A DNA stretch of 64,000 nt from Periconia sp. R9002 (lineage: Eukaryota; Ascomycota; Dothideomycetes; Pleosporales; Periconiaceae): NCBI GenBank assembly GCA_023627715.1, contig JAMAHW010000025.1, positions 124,001 to 188,000 of the forward strand, given 5' to 3'. Below, in pieces: positions 31,243 to 44,589 of the stretch (its first letter is position 1; each line of letters opens with the position of its first letter). Position numbers and translations under genes: made by a program. Under the pieces are notes generated by a model. It saw only the letters and a program-made list of their open reading frames with translations. It ran no database searches and was not told the origin of the DNA.

Positions 31243-32555
31243 GCGCATGAGGGGGGTGGTTCTATACGCAAGAGGAACGGAATAGGGAATCGAAACAAGA
31301 GCAAAGGAAATTATATCCGGATTGGATCGGGATGGAAGATGAAGCACGGCTCGGCCCTCGGTTGTATTGTATATATATGTATGCACATATCTGGACAGAG
31401 GTATCCAGGCCAAGAAAGGGGAAAGAGGGGGAATAGATGGGGTGTACAACATAGTATGGGGCGGGGGAACCGTGAAGCGATCTTGTAAACATAGTGTACA
31501 CAAAAGAAGTTCAAATGCCATTCATCCGCGGATGCGAAAGTCCAGAAGGGGAAAGAGTGAGTAATGCTGACCAGACATTGGAGGCAGAGGGTGAGGAAGA
31601 GTCTCGTGATGGGATGAGGCTTCACGAAAGTACGGAGAGAGTCGGATGGGGTGGATGGGGGAAGTGAAAAGGCGCCGAGCTGGGTGCGGGAGAAGCGGGA
31701 GGAGTGGGTGTGGGACCCAGGTTGCTAACGTGACGCCTCTGAACAACAGCACTGCGCGGCCGTGAATGATGCACGAGCAGACTTTGAATACAGCAGCCAT
31801 CATGACCGTCTGCTGTGTCATGAGTGATGAATGAGTATCCATAATTAATCACGTCCACCCCTCATTCTTTTTGACTTTGGTTTTTTTTTTCTTTTTCCCT
31901 CAAACATATCTAGCCACCAAACAATTCTTATCATCACCGCCCGCGTACATTTACCACCAGCACTTGGTAAGTCCATCTTAGACCAATTGCATTGACGTCT
32001 GTCACCTCCATTGTTTCGGTTGACAATTACGTCGTTTCTTTTGATTCCTTTTCTTTCCTTGGTACATGTATCCACCTGGGCGTACCCACTCCCTGATCTG
32101 TCCATTGCTGCAGACTTTTTCCGTCGCCCCGTCGTCCAATTGACGTGATTTATTTTTGTCGTTGCTTTTGCTGGTCCTGTCAGCCCTGCTGGGATCATGA
32201 CTTGACGGTATAGGCGCGCGCATTGTTGGCCTCTGGTGGCTGCTACTGGTGCAGTGTGGTGGGAGTGGGTTGTCATGGCATCACATCACCGGCGTCGGCG
32301 TCGGCTTGGTGGAGTGGTGAGAGTGGAGTGGGTGGTGGGGTGGGGGGGTCGCACCTGCCTCAAGCTTCTTGCTCTTTCCCTCCCAACAACCCCCCTCCAC
32401 CATTACCTCATACCCTTTACCTATCAACAAAACTTCTGCCTCCGCCAACACTCTTCCTCTTCACTTACATTTCACACTCTCCCCCATCGTGCTCACCAAT
32501 CCTCCTTCAGTAAACCACATTGAATCAACTGCAATCCCACAAACCATCACACAAC
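31243..32555. promoter_or_regulatory. Long upstream region of the aldolase gene with CT-rich leader
   Basis: About 1.3 kb, ending in a pyrimidine-rich tract (about 32370-32515) just before the aldolase ATG. Such CT blocks are typical of strongly expressed fungal glycolytic genes. The frames on either strand are low-complexity and not supported as genes. Confidence 0.5.
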
Positions 32556-33426
32556 ATGGGTGCTCAAGAGTACGTCTTTACCCCTCCTTCCGCTCATACC
32601 ACCACACCCAGCTGACACGCCACCTCCAGCGTTCTCTCCCGCAAGTCCGGTGTCATCTACGGCGATGATGTCCTCAAGGTAATTTCTTCGCGCCGTCTTG
32701 ACTCAATCCTGCTCTTTGAATTGAATTCTGACTCTGCCCTGATAGCTCTTCAAGAACGCACAAGAGCAGGGCTACGCCATCCCCGCCATCAACGTAAGTC
32801 CCTCCTTGTCCCTCGGTGACTTTTCGAATCCAACATGGGCTGATCTCATCTTTCACAGGTCACATCCAGCTCCACTGTCGTCGCTGGTAAGCAATTCGCG
32901 AATGCGCACCCTTTCGTACATCAATGAATTGACAGTATCCAGCCCTCGAGGCCGCCCGTGACAGCAAGAGCCCCATCATCCTCCAGACCTCTCAGGGTGG
33001 AGCCGCCTACTTCGCCGGTATGTATTTTCCGCTCATATCGACAATTCCAGAAAGTGCAAACTTGCAGCCTGCAGCTGTGACGAGTCAAATGTCTTTTGCT
33101 GACCCCTTTTTGCAGGCAAGGGCGTAGACAACAAGAACCAAGAAGCCTCCATCGCCGGTGCTATCGCTGCTGCCCACTACATCCGCGCCATCGCCCCCGC
33201 CTACGGCATTCCCGTCGTCCTCCACACCGACCACTGCGCCAAGAAGCTGCTTCCATGGCTCGATGGCATGCTCGATGCCGACGAAGCTCACTTCAAGGCT
33301 ACCGGCGAACCCCTCTTCTCCTCGCACATGATTGATTTGTCCGAGGAGGAAGTCAAGTACAACATCGAGACCACCGCCAAGTACCTCAAGCGCGCTGCCC
33401 CCATGAAGCAGTTCTTGGAGATGGAG

Positions 33427-33458
<32 letters not shown>

Positions 33459-34093
33459 CAACAACGAGGATGTTGACAACAACAGCCTGTACACCCAACC
33501 CGAGGACATCTACGAGGTAAGCATTTATTCGATTGAAAATGTTGAAGCAGTCACACTAACATTGCACAGATCTACAAGACCCTCTCTCCGTAAGCGTCCA
33601 ACAAGAATGCCATGACAGGTCTTTCACAAACTAACTGTATTCTAGTATCTCCCCATACTTCTCCATTGCTGCTGGTTTCGGTAACGTGCACGGTGTATAC
33701 AAGCCCGGAAACGTCAAGCTCCAGCCCGGCCTCCTCAAGAAGCACCAAGCCTACGTCAAGGAGCAGATCAAGTCGAGCGAAGAGAAGCCCGTCTTCTTGG
33801 TGTTCCACGGTGGCTCTGGCAGCTCCGTCGATGACTTCCGTGAGGCTATCTCATATGGTGTGGTCAAGGTGAACCTTGACACTGATCTCCAGTGGGCCTA
33901 CCTCACTGGTATCCGCGACTACGTCCAGAACAAGAAGGACTACATCCAGACCCAAGTCGGCAACCCCGACGGCGAGGACAAGCCCAACAAGAAGTACTAC
34001 GACCCTAGGGTATGGGTGCGTGAGGGAGAGAAGACGATGTCTGCTCGTATCAAGACTGCTCTTGAAGATTTCTACACTGCTGGAAAGTTGTAG
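32556..34093 (+). CDS. fba1: Fructose-bisphosphate aldolase, class II
   Basis: Eight exons (32556-32569, 32630-32678, 32746-32793, 32859-32886, 32943-33017, 33116-33516, 33570-33589, 33646-34093) sum to exactly 360 aa, the family length. VVLHTDHCAKKLLPW carries the zinc-binding His and the catalytic Asp; MEIGITGGEEDG, GFGNVHGVY and FHGGSGSS complete the metal and phosphate sites. The enzyme splits fructose-1,6-bisphosphate to two triose phosphates in glycolysis and runs backwards in gluconeogenesis. The intron density, concentrated at the 5' end, is high for this window and common in highly expressed fungal genes. One exon is only 20 nt. Confidence 0.97.
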
Positions 34094-34243
34094 ATGTGAG
34101 TACTAGATGCTGATTTCGTTCTTCATGGAGTAGAAAAATAAATAATTCAATTCAACTTCCAACCATTCCAAGCTTCCTTTTGTCGAACAACTGATTACAT
34201 GCTACCGGAGACTATGGGTTCGTCCCATCAAGGCACTCATACT

Positions 34244-35224
34244 TCATCCGCTCTTCCAGACATTGGCAGTCTCCTCTACAAACTTCTCATAACTTTTGGG
34301 CTCTTTACCCAGCAGCGCAACCTGGTCTTGGTATTCGGCTTCCGACATCAAATACCCTTCCTCTGCGAACTGCTCCAACATGAGTCTTAGGACCCTGCCC
34401 CATGCTGGTCCCATATGCTGGCCAAACGTAGTCTCCACCGCATCGAAGGCGGCCTTGTCGGAGGGATTTGGCTTGATGGTCTTGCCCAACGCCTCCGACC
34501 AAAGCTTTGCTGTTTCCTCGTCGTTGTATCCCTTCCGACTGCCGACCATGACTTTTTTACCGCCCCACCGCTGCCCGTCATCTTCAAGGGCTTTGACCCC
34601 TGCGAGGGCAATATCTTGTGGATCTACGCGACTTGCACCTTTCTTACCCATAGGCGCTCCGAATGCCCCATTTTCAAGCATTCCTTGTTTAAACCCCAGG
34701 TCGTTGCTGAAGAACAGTGACGGTCCGAGTAAAGTCCAACTCAAACCCTTTCCGGAGACATCATCACGCGGTGCAACACCGTACTTGAGCTTCGCCTCGA
34801 CAATGAATTTGGGCGCTATATTTGCTGCATTCGCATTCTTCAACACGCCACCGCGTATCGCATCCAAGCTGTGATCTCCCAACGATGATACGTATACGAG
34901 ATGTCTGACGGTCTTGGAGCGCTCTAGAGACGCAATGATGTTAAAGGTTGTGAAGAGCTCGTTATCTCCGGTCATGGCCATGAAGACGCCTGTCACACCA
35001 TGTGTTTCAAGAAGCCCATCAAGAAAATTTGGGTCCTGGATGGAGCCCTGAACCGCATGGACGCGCGATTTATCGTGGTTTGGGGGAAGAGCAGCGGTCA
35101 ATTTCTCAGCTGGTTTGCTGGTAGGGAGAACCAATGTGGGTTGGGATGGGTGGCTGAGCAGGAACGAGACCAAGGGGCTGCCGATATTGCCTGTTGCGCC
35201 GATGATGAGGTATGTTGGAGCCAT
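34244..35224 (-). CDS. NmrA-like NAD(P)-binding protein (second in window)
   Basis: A single exon encodes 326 aa. It opens with MAPTYLIIGATGNIGSPLV, the GxxGxxG nucleotide loop of the NmrA/NAD-dependent epimerase group. HLVYVSSLG follows the fourth strand, and there is no YxxxK active-site pair. The C-terminal substrate region is helical with WGRVLRLMLEQF. It resembles azoreductase or quinone-oxidoreductase-like NmrA relatives. It is tail-to-tail with the aldolase gene with about 150 bp between the stops. Function is otherwise unknown. Confidence 0.85.
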   Translation of the reverse strand: MAPTYLIIGATGNIGSPLVSFLLSHPSQPTLVLPTSKPAEKLTAALPPNHDKSRVHAVQGSIQDPNFLDGLLETHGVTGVFMAMTGDNELFTTFNIIASLERSKTVRHLVYVSSLGDHSLDAIRGGVLKNANAANIAPKFIVEAKLKYGVAPRDDVSGKGLSWTLLGPSLFFSNDLGFKQGMLENGAFGAPMGKKGASRVDPQDIALAGVKALEDDGQRWGGKKVMVGSRKGYNDEETAKLWSEALGKTIKPNPSDKAAFDAVETTFGQHMGPAWGRVLRLMLEQFAEEGYLMSEAEYQDQVALLGKEPKSYEKFVEETANVWKSG

Positions 35225-36919
35225 TGTTCCCTACAGACAACGACTCGATTCAAGTGAACACAAAGTTGGAATTGGGATATTTTCAAGGAGGTAGTGAGGT
35301 AGGTAGGTTTGAGCCGAGTCTCTGAGATTTGGAAGTTGAAAGCGAGGTGTTGATTTGAATCTGATGTAAAAAATCACAACAGGAAGAATTATACTGCAAA
35401 TATATATACATCCTTTCCAAACAGACACGAGCAGGCAGCGATACCTAAAACCGGAAGGGTACATTGAAATGTTGTACGAAGGAGTTGATGTGTCAGCTAC
35501 GTAGTTCGGAACCTACGATTACAAAGGCTACCCTACCGTATTTTCTATGGTCTGACCTACTCGTTAGGAAAGGTTGGTCGCTTACTTCGTTTGCGTTTAC
35601 GCCCCCCTCCCCCCTCCTAACTCCGCTCACCTCACCTCGGTCGGTGGACTTTTCGGTGCGCGAGTTGGACGCGAAATTCTAGGTGGATTCGCATCTCGGT
35701 TAGTTTTTTTGTTCTTTCTTTCTTGGAATGGAATGGTTCTCTGCTGGCTTTCTTTTTTTTTGCCGTTGTAATTGTGTTGGTACTTTATCCTTCCTTCTTT
35801 TTGTCCTTCAGTACATTCTCGGTGTGGCGCGAGGACACGAGCGACACCGAGACCTCGTATCTCGCATTAATCAGACGACGAGAACCATACCTTTCTTCAT
35901 CGTTAAGAGTATCTAGTTAGTTATTGGATGGAACTCGCGATTGTTATCCCACATCCACACCGGTTACCTTGTGTTAGTAAGTAGGTGAGGTGAGGTTTGT
36001 ATGATGAATGCAGCTCGTGTTTCGTATAGTTTTGCGAGGGTACTTGGGAAGGTGTATAGCTAAAATTGGGGGGATAGAGAGGAGGGGGTGGGTAGGTGTG
36101 TTTGGGTGGGTTTTGTAGACTATGTAGACTATATAGCTTGAGGTTAGCGTATCTACATAGGGATAGGTAGGGTTTGTGTGGGGATGCGAAACCCCTCTCC
36201 CCGATGTACGGAAGAAGAAGGGGGAGGAGGAGAAGGGGGAGGTTGGTATGTGGTGATGGGATCAAGACTTGCGGTATAGGATAGGTGGTACTTTTGGGAT
36301 TGGGATGGTGGTGGGGTGTGGGCGGGGTTTTGATGGAACTTAATGTATGTATGTGTATGTGTGTGAGGTTGGGATCTGGTAATTGTTTAGTTTGATAGGC
36401 TGGGATTTAGTCGGGTTGATGATTGTTGTTCACAGGAAGACTTCAGAATAGATGTGTCCGGTAGGTGTCACGTGGGTGTCAAAGTATGGGAAGCTAGTCG
36501 GAGCTTATTTTAAGCTTAACCTACTTTGTACCGTGCTTGTTACATATGTCTCAAACCTCTAAATACATTGGCTCCTTCATCTGACAGTTCATCAGGGCGA
36601 GTCATATGTCTACTACGATAATGGCGACATGACAAGGGATGCATTCGTTGGCTGACACGAAGAGTTTAGCTGCTCACCAACAATTAATTCATCCCGCGTC
36701 TCGGCCGAAAGTTAAACCTGCATGGCTACCTCATCAGGGAGAGCAACGAAGAAAAGGACGGCGATCCGATGCATTGTTCTCACCGCTTTCAAGTACCTTC
36801 TACATGAGACGGCATGCATATAGCATAGATCAGGCAACAATGGCTCTTATATTTGACCATCTTCCAGTTCACTGCTCCACGCGTGCGATACCTAAGTTAC
36901 GGACGAGCTGCTGAGCAAC
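35225..36919. other. Intergenic region of about 1.7 kb
   Basis: Divergent upstream DNA of an NmrA-like gene and an MFS gene. It has C-rich, T-rich and G-rich stretches (for example 35599-35640 and 36180-36330). No gene is supported. Confidence 0.45.
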
Positions 36920-38748
36920 ATGAGCGATATAGAGCTACAACCGCGAGAGGTCTCTCCATCCACCGTGATTGAAGCGTTACAGAAACATGACGAACCAGCA
37001 ACACCACTTCGACAAGACGAACCACAGGAGCAACAGCGGCAGCAGCCACAAGAACAGCCAGTCTATGTCAAAGGCACCCGCCTCTTCTTTCTAACCATCG
37101 GTCTCGTCCTCTCCATCCTCCTGGCCGCCCTCGACTTCTCCATAATCGCAACTGCCATCCCTGCCATCACCACCGAATTCTCCTCCATCTCCAACATCGC
37201 ATGGTATGGCTCCGCCTACAGCGTCACCAACGGCGCTTTCAAGCTCGTCTGGGGCAAAGCGTACCAGACCTTTCCCCTGAAACGCGTCTTCGTGCTTTCG
37301 GTGCTCATTTTTGAGGTTGGTAATGCGATTTGCGGCGCAGCGCGGAGCAGTGAGGCGTTAATTTTGGGGAGGGTGGTTGCGGGGTTGGGCGGGGGCGGGG
37401 TCATGACGGGTGCGTTCGTTATGATTGCGCTGAGCGTCAAGGATGACCACCGCCCGGCGTTTATGGGAGTTGTAAGTGCGACTTTTGGCATCGCGAGTGT
37501 GGCAGGTCCGTTATTAGGCGGTGGATTGACGGATAGTGTTGGTTGGAGGTGGTGTTTCTGGTGGGTTTACTCATGATCTCTTTCTTTCGTGTTTTCTTTT
37601 TCTTCGACTTCTCTTGTTTGCGTACAAATCTCCGTATTTGGAGGTTTTTGATATTGGAAGATGAACGGATAAGTGCGATCAAAGACTGCGACTGAACATG
37701 TCCAAACAGGATCAACCTCCCCATTGGCTTCCTCGCCGTAACCATCGTCGCCCTCTCCTTCCGCTCTCCCCTCCAGCCCCCTCAAGAAAATTCACTACTC
37801 ACCCGCATCATCGGCCTCGACCTCAACGGCGGTATCCTCGTCACCGCCTTCCAAACCTGCTTCGTGCTCGCCATGCACTACACGTCGACGCACCCCTGGT
37901 CTTCTCCCTCCGTCTGGGGCGGCCTCCTCGGAACCGCTCTCAGCTTCATGTTCTTCCTGTTCAACGAGTACGCAATGGGCCCCCACGCAATGGTCCATGC
38001 ATACCTCCTTCGCAAGCCCAAAATCACACTCAACCTCGCTTTCATGTTCTTCTTTGCCGGCGTGTTCCAACCTCTACAGTACACACTCCCTGTGCAATTC
38101 CAGTCCGTCGACGCGGCATCCGCATCACAAAGCGGAGTCCGTTTAATCCCTCTGCTGCTAGGCGTGTCCGTCTTCACGGCAACGTCCAACGTATTCCTAA
38201 CTTGGTGGCGCCACTACAAGCCACTCCTCATCGGCGGCGCCGTCCTCGCTACCGCCGGCACAATCAGCATCTACACCGTCAACGAACCTACATCGACGCG
38301 CCGCTGGATCGGCTTTGAGCTCCTCACGGGCATGGGCATCGGAATCGCGCTGCAAATCCCCATGATCTACAACCAATCCCTCGTGTCATCCCGCGCCGAG
38401 ATCCCCGCCGTTACAACCGTCTCCCTGTTCGCGGAGAACATGGGCACCACGTTGTTCGTCGCGGCAGGTGAAGCCGCGTTTGCGCAGGGCCTGGTTCGTC
38501 ATGTCAAGGCCGCGCTGCCGAGTTTGGATCCCAGCGTGGTTGTTAACGCGGGCGCGTTGCAGGTTAGAAAGGTGTTTAGCGGCAAGGAGTTGGAGGTTGT
38601 CCTGGGTGGGTATTTGTATGGGTGCAGGGTTAGTCATTTGATGGCGGTCAGTTGTGGCGTTGTTACGTGCTTGGTGAGTTTGGTGGGCACGGGGCCTGGT
38701 GTGGTTAAGGGGGTAAGAAAGCGGTTGGGGAAGATTCACGTTGGGTAG
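36920..38748 (+). CDS. MFS drug:H+ antiporter-like exporter (DHA2, 14-helix type)
   Basis: Two exons (36920-37560 and 37710-38748) give 559 aa. After a Gln/Pro-rich cytosolic tail of about 50 residues, the first helix contains AALDFSIIATAIP (the LDxTIVxxALP-type motif), and motif C appears as GIASVAGPLLGGGLTD. WRWCFWINLPIGF across the intron is the conserved 14-helix family block. The second half has six or more further helices and a last helix near the C terminus. Such carriers export toxins, drugs or secondary metabolites across the plasma membrane. No biosynthetic core gene lies next to it, so the cargo is unknown. Confidence 0.9.
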
Positions 38749-39806
38749 ATAGGTGGACCGGAGTGGTGAAGCGTCGGAGTGGTGGGTTAGCTCGCTCCGT
38801 CTGGCCGGGACGAAGGGTGAGATGCAAAATTAGAGATCTGAGAGGTCGCACCACAGAATCGAAATAATTATGCATTGTAATGGGTTAGAAATTGCGTTTG
38901 AAGCCGCATGCTGATAAGATTATAGAAAGACGTTCCTATCGATGTAGAATTTTTGATATTCCTTTATTTTAGTAGTTACCAACATCTCATTGCCTAGTTC
39001 GAAAGGGGAAGTAAAAAAAGAAAAAAGTCTGACCTACGCATTCATTCGAGATTAGTATGCCGAGAGATGTAGGAGTATGCGATGGCTCGGTTCGTCATGT
39101 TTTCTTACAGATGGTAGTCAGAAAAAGTAACCCGAGATGTTTGGTGAAATAGCAGCATTGGAAAGGTTTCTCAATTTTTGATCCATAGAACAAAGGCTAT
39201 GAAGCTTTCCCTGGGCTAGATCATTTCCAATATACCAAACAATTTTTCAAAAACAAGGTTTTAGGCCCTGCGTAGAGGTAAGCTGATGCAGAGTACCAAC
39301 CAAACTATATATAAAATAACATTATCAAGCAAGTGCTTGGTAGGAGGCGCACTAACCTTAGCCAAAGCGCACCATTTTCCTAAACAGAGCGGAGGCTTCG
39401 TTTGTAGGGGCTGTAATGTTTAACATGGGCGTTTGTGTTTAAAGGACTTGATATCTTTTTATTCAAAGGTGGCAATTCGAAATTCTATCCGCGACTTGGG
39501 CATTGACATGCACAACATAAAGTCTTTCACTATGAAGCTTGTGTTGTATAACACTCGATACAATTCTCCGAAGCTGCAGGGAATGTTGTGTTTGAAACTT
39601 GAGGCGAGTACAAGTTCCCAATAGGGTTTAGAGCCAGATAACCGTGCCGATGAAAAGGGGAAGGAAAGACACGCGACACCGCATCGAACAATTTTTGCTT
39701 CGTTCAGTCTCTCTTCACTTCTTTCCACAAGTAATGAATTAATTGGCAAGCACAATTCGCATCGGAAAAAAAATCAATGAAATAACACGCAGCACGATAT
39801 CTGTCA
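38749..39806. other. Intergenic region of about 1.06 kb
   Basis: AT-rich DNA between two genes on the plus strand. A 63-codon frame at 39433-39624 has no recognised content. I support no gene. Confidence 0.45.
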
Positions 39807-42201
39807 ATGGGCCATCCTTGGCGGGAAAAGTTCCGTTCGGAGCACCCTAATGCTAGCTCCCATTTGGAGGCGTTAGCTGCCGCTGCCGAACCCTATATTC
39901 CACCCGTCAACTTCATCACCCTTCACTATGCGTACTTTATCGTTACGACTGTTATAGGCACTCTCATCTTCTGGGGCGCGTCGTCCCCGCCTCGCAGCAT
40001 TGGATGGTGGGACTGCTTGTTCATGGTGACATCGGCCATTACCGGAAGCGGTCTCAATACCGTCAATGTTAGCCAGTTGACGACGTTCCAGCAGGTGGTG
40101 TTGGCTGTTTTGATGGTTATTGGGAGTCAGGTGATTGTTTCGTGGTTCACCATCGCGTTCCGAAAACACATTTTCGAAAAGCGATTTGAGGATATTGTGG
40201 AATCGGAGCGGGCGAAGCGGAAAAACAAACCGTCGCAAACTGGATCCGTGGTTGGGATGGCGGGTGCTATGTTTGGTGTCCCGGTCATGTCGTCGTTTGG
40301 AAAGGGCCGACTGAGAAATCGCCAGCGAGGGACGAGGAAAGTGGATGATGCAGAGGCGCTGGGTATGGAAGAGCTTGGGCGGGAAGAAACGTTGCGGAAT
40401 GAGCAGGATTCGGCGGAACCGGATTCCACTGTCGAGGAAAGAGCTCCGCAGCATCACATTGGATTTCTTGAACCCATTCGGGAACAAGGCGGTCCTTGGG
40501 AAGCTCCAGCTAGTGGACATTCGATATACAAAATCCGCTCCCAGGGCGAATCGACAAGAAGACCCAGGACCGCCGATTCGGGAATGTCTGATAAGTTCAA
40601 CGTCAGAACGTTCATCACTGAGCAGAAGAGCAACATTGGGAAGCACGGCCAATTTTTCAATCTGTCCTCCGACGAACGCGAATATCTAGGTGGCGTCGAG
40701 TACCGCTCCCTGAAGTTCCTCTCTTTTTTCGTCATGGTATATTTCGTCCTATGGCAAGTTTTCGGCGCCATTGCCCTTGGTGCGTGGATGGCTGTTCACG
40801 AAACCGAAGCTGCGGCGGTCAACGGGCAAAACCCTTGGTGGGCAGGAATCTTCCTTGCCATCTCAGCATACAACAATACCGGATTCACCCTCTTGGATGC
40901 CGGTTTCTTACCTTTTCAATCCTCGTATTTTCTCTTGGTGGTCGTCACCGTTCTCTCACTGGCTGGTCCAGCAGCTTTCCCGGTCTTCATGCGAGGCATT
41001 ATCTGGACAATGTCGAAGGCACTTAACATTTTTTCTAGATCAAAGGAGTATGGTGTTTGGAAAGAGGGGTTCGATTTTATTCTCAGGTTTCCGCGTCGCG
41101 TATACATCAGCATGTTTCCAAGAAGAGATACCTGGGCGTTTGGGATCACGTTCACCGCCTTCGTAATCGCAGACTGGATTCTCATTTTGATTCTCGGCAT
41201 TGGAAATCCAACAATGGAGGCGATTCCGGTTGGACGGCGAATATTCATTTCGCTCTTCGAAGGTTTCTGTAAGTGGGCTTCCATCTTCTCCTAATGAAAA
41301 GTCGTCACTGACTTGATATCTCTACTCCACAGCGATTCCCTCAGGAGGCTACGCCATAGTTGCCCCGTCAGCCATGTATCACGATGTCCAGGTCCTCTGG
41401 CTCGTTATCTTTTACACGGCTGCCTACCCGCATATTATCACCATGCGGCGAACCAACGTTTACGAAGAACGCGCGCTAGGAATCTACGAGGGTGACGAAG
41501 CGGACGTGGAACAGCTACACTCGGCAAGCAGCAGCCTTTTCGACGTCGACGCTGCCATTCAGGGAAACTCGTCAGCATTGGACAGCAACACCCTGAACGC
41601 GAGCATAAGATCTCCCTCCAGCTTCCGCGCTCCGGGACTCGCTCGCCGCGGAACAGCTTTCGTCGGTCGCCAACTCCAGCGCAGCATGTCATCTTTCCAA
41701 GGCGTGGGCGTTGCGAACAGGCAACCTCTACCACCCAAGCCACTCCGCCGAGCGGCCGAGGTCGACTTCTCCCGCGCATCGATCCACTCCCTTGACAGTC
41801 AGCCCGGCGCCGCACCCCCGAGTCTCTTATCCCAACAAGTGCGCGGTCAGCTCAGTCACGACGTATGGTGGATAGCTCTAGCGCTCTTCATCATCACCAT
41901 CATCGAAACGGCGCATTCAAAAGCCGACCCCGTCACGTATGGCGTATTCCCCATCCTCTTCGAGATTGTGTCCGGGTATACCAATATCGGTATCAGCATT
42001 GGTCTGTCTGATCAGGCATGTAGTCTGAGTGGTGGCTTCTATACTGGTAGCAAGATTATTATGGTTCTTGTTATGATGAGGGGAAGACATAGAGGGTTAC
42101 CTGTTGCGCTGGATCGCGCGGTGCGCTTGCCTGGGAAGAAGTCGGCGGAGCAGGAGGAGGAAGATGCGGAGATTCGCAGCTTGCGTTCTCCTATGCAGTA
42201 G
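39807..42201 (+). CDS. TRK/HKT-family potassium transporter
   Basis: Two exons (39807-41268 and 41333-42201) join to 776 aa. Pore-loop elements are visible: TSAITGSGLNTV in the first repeat, ISAYNNTGFTLLD in the second, IPSGGYAIVAPSA in the third and SGYTNIGISIG in the fourth, each with the glycine that lines the K+ filter. Long hydrophilic loops between repeats 1 and 2 and in the middle of the C-terminal half are usual for fungal TRK proteins, though the total is shorter than yeast Trk1. The protein takes up potassium at the plasma membrane. Confidence 0.93.
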
Positions 42202-42957
42202 GGTTTAGAGAAATAAAGCATAGAGAATTTGACGTTTAGATAAATAGATTATTAGTTCAAATGAAAGTTTGTTCACTGTGGCTGCAAGTACTTGCACGTG
42301 GTGACGTGGCGCCTAGGTGAAATAGCGGATTTTATGTAAAGGTTGCATTTTTTTCTACTCTTTGTTAGGTATGGTGACCGGCGGAGACATCCCCGTAGCG
42401 AATTTTACTCCTTTCGGGAAAGTTGAAGGCCTTGGCCTGGAGCATCCTGATGAATACATCTTTGTGCAAAACAAAAGGAAGAACCTGGAGGGAAGATCGA
42501 CTATCTACATGCAGAGAATATCTCCGGGAGTACGGGCGCTAGTGTACAGGGGCATACTATAAGTTAATTAATAGCATCGCCTAGTGTTGACAATAGATTA
42601 AAACTATCGGTCTAACAAGCATCGCCTGCGACCAAAAATACACTATAAAATCAAAAGCAATGTAATGCGAAGGAAACATGAAGCCCCACCAATGACCGGC
42701 CGTTTATATTGAAGAATGCGCAGAGATTTTGATTTAGACCAGGGCTGTTGACACAAATAGGTCGCTACGTACCCCACAGTCAACGATATCCCCGCAAATT
42801 GCTAATTAGCATATGATTCCAGTTGTCCGTCCGGTGGGACTGGGCGAGTGAAACCACCGGGTGAAACAAGCAGTATATATAATCACAACCACAGTACGTA
42901 GTCCACTCAAGTTAGCTGGTTGTGACATCGATCTGAATAACTTCCCTCGCCAATACA
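42202..42957. other. Intergenic region of about 750 bp
   Basis: Between the TRK gene and the esterase gene. A small frame at 42362-42562 shows no signal peptide or known motif. No gene is supported. Confidence 0.4.
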
Positions 42958-43802
42958 ATGTATTTCTCAAAACTTGCTCTTACAGCGGGCCTGCTGGCCA
43001 CCGTTTCAGCCCAGACGAAGGTGAAAGTCAGTACGTCACTCTTCGAAACCCCATCCTCCCGATCTCCCATAACTAACATACACGCAGTGCTACTCGGGGA
43101 CTCCATAACCGAAATAACATGCTGGCGCCCTCAAGTCTGGACCCAACTAACCAACGCGGGTCTCGCAAACTCCGTCGACTTCGTCGGCACTCAATCCGAC
43201 CTTGATGCAAGCTGCCAGAAACCATCGGGTTTCGATGTAAACCACGAGGGCCATTCCGGATGGCAGGCGTACGATATCGCCCGCAATAACATTGCTGGAT
43301 GGGTGCAAAGCACCAAACCCGATGTTGTGCAGTTTATGCTCGGGACCAACGACGTGAACATTGGAAAGAGGAACGTACAGAGCATCTTGGACAGCTACAC
43401 GTCGCTGATTACTGCCATGAGGGCGGCAAACCCGAAGGTCAAGATCATTGTAAGTCATATACCCACTTTTATTCTGGAGCAGGATATGTCGAAGCATCAC
43501 GTGCTAACCATGAACCGTAGATCGACAAAATGATCCCTACAAGCTGGTCCGATGCCACCGTCGAAGGCGTCAACAGCGCGATCCCCAACTGGGCCTCCCA
43601 GAAGACTACCAGCCAGTCTCCGATTGTGATTGCGGATTGCTCGCGCGCTGCAGGTTTCACGAATGCTATGCTGCGTAGTGACGGTGTGCATCCCAACAGC
43701 GCTGGTGATCAGTTCATCGCGCAACAGGTTGGTCCCAAGATCGTGCAGGCTGTCAAGGATGTACAGGCCGGCCGCCAGGTTGCTAAACGCTTCCAAGGTT
43801 GA
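42958..43802 (+). CDS. Secreted SGNH hydrolase, carbohydrate esterase family 3-like
   Basis: Three exons (42958-43030, 43088-43449, 43521-43802) join to 238 aa. Residues 1-18 (MYFSKLALTAGLLATVSA) are a signal peptide. Block I is LLGDSITE with the nucleophile Ser near residue 30, followed by CWRP, a combination typical of CE3 acetylxylan esterases. MLGTNDVN gives the block III Asn, and SDGVHPNSAG gives the catalytic Asp and His. The enzyme probably removes acetyl groups from xylan or another plant polysaccharide outside the cell. No carbohydrate-binding module is present. Confidence 0.9.
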
Positions 43803-43911
43803 GGAATTGCACGTGGATTGGCAGGGTGTTTGTGTATAAAGTTGAGATCGTGTAAATTTTAGGGAGCATTAGATATGTTGTAAATTCACATCAAGCGTAA
43901 TTCGCTTGACC

Positions 43912-44589
43912 TCATGACTGAATCCTACACGGCAGTTTTTGATAAGTTTTCTCGAAAATCAAACATGCCTCCACTCCGGCAACCAGCCCTCCCATCTCCG
44001 CAACAAATAATCCCACCTTGAAACCATTATAGTAGCCACTCCAGAAACAGGCCCACGCCGCCGCAATACCCCCAATGCATATACCCAAGCATAAGAGAAG
44101 AGGTACCAGTTTACGTGATCCCTGTCCCCGAATGTAGGTTTTTAACACAATGTTAACATTGAGACCGATTGTTGCCAAGAGAAGGAATGACTCTGAAAGG
44201 CCGGAGTACATGGTGGAGAGCCCAGTTGCGTAGAGGGAGACCATCTGTAGGGCTGTGGCGGGTACGAGGCAAAAGAGAAGGAGTCGAAAATCTAAGGTGC
44301 AACTGCTGTAATTTGGAGGCGCAAAGGTAATATCGATTGTATGACGAGAGAATGGGGGGTTTGCTCTGTTCCATTCTACGTGGATTCCCTCGCTTAGTTT
44401 TTGGGGTAGATGCGCAGGGGAGATGATGGCGAGGTCCTACTTGGGTAAACACACTGTAAACAGCACTAATGATGTTCGTTGGATGATATACTTACGGACT
44501 GGGGTTCGTAAGAAGATGGTAACTTGACATTCTGCTCTATTTTAGTAATTGTGAATTGTGAATCGGGGGAATTTACACACGCTGTTCAT
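43912..44589 (-). CDS. Predicted small multi-pass membrane protein
   Basis: The last exon (44436-43912) has four hydrophobic segments: FRLLLFCLVPATALQMVSLYA, SESFLLLATIGLNVNIVL, LVPLLLCLGICIGGIAAAWA and VGLFVAEMGGLVAGVEACLIF. Upstream, a 39-nt exon (44534-44496) and a tiny first exon (44589-44581, MNS) can be joined in frame through introns of 59 and 46 nt. The first exon is uncertain. The product would be about 190 aa. I do not recognise the family. It is tail-to-tail with the CE3 esterase gene. Confidence 0.55.

Noticed and set aside
42362..42562. 66-codon frame between the TRK and CE3 genes
   Set aside because: No signal peptide, no recognised motif and no splice continuation.
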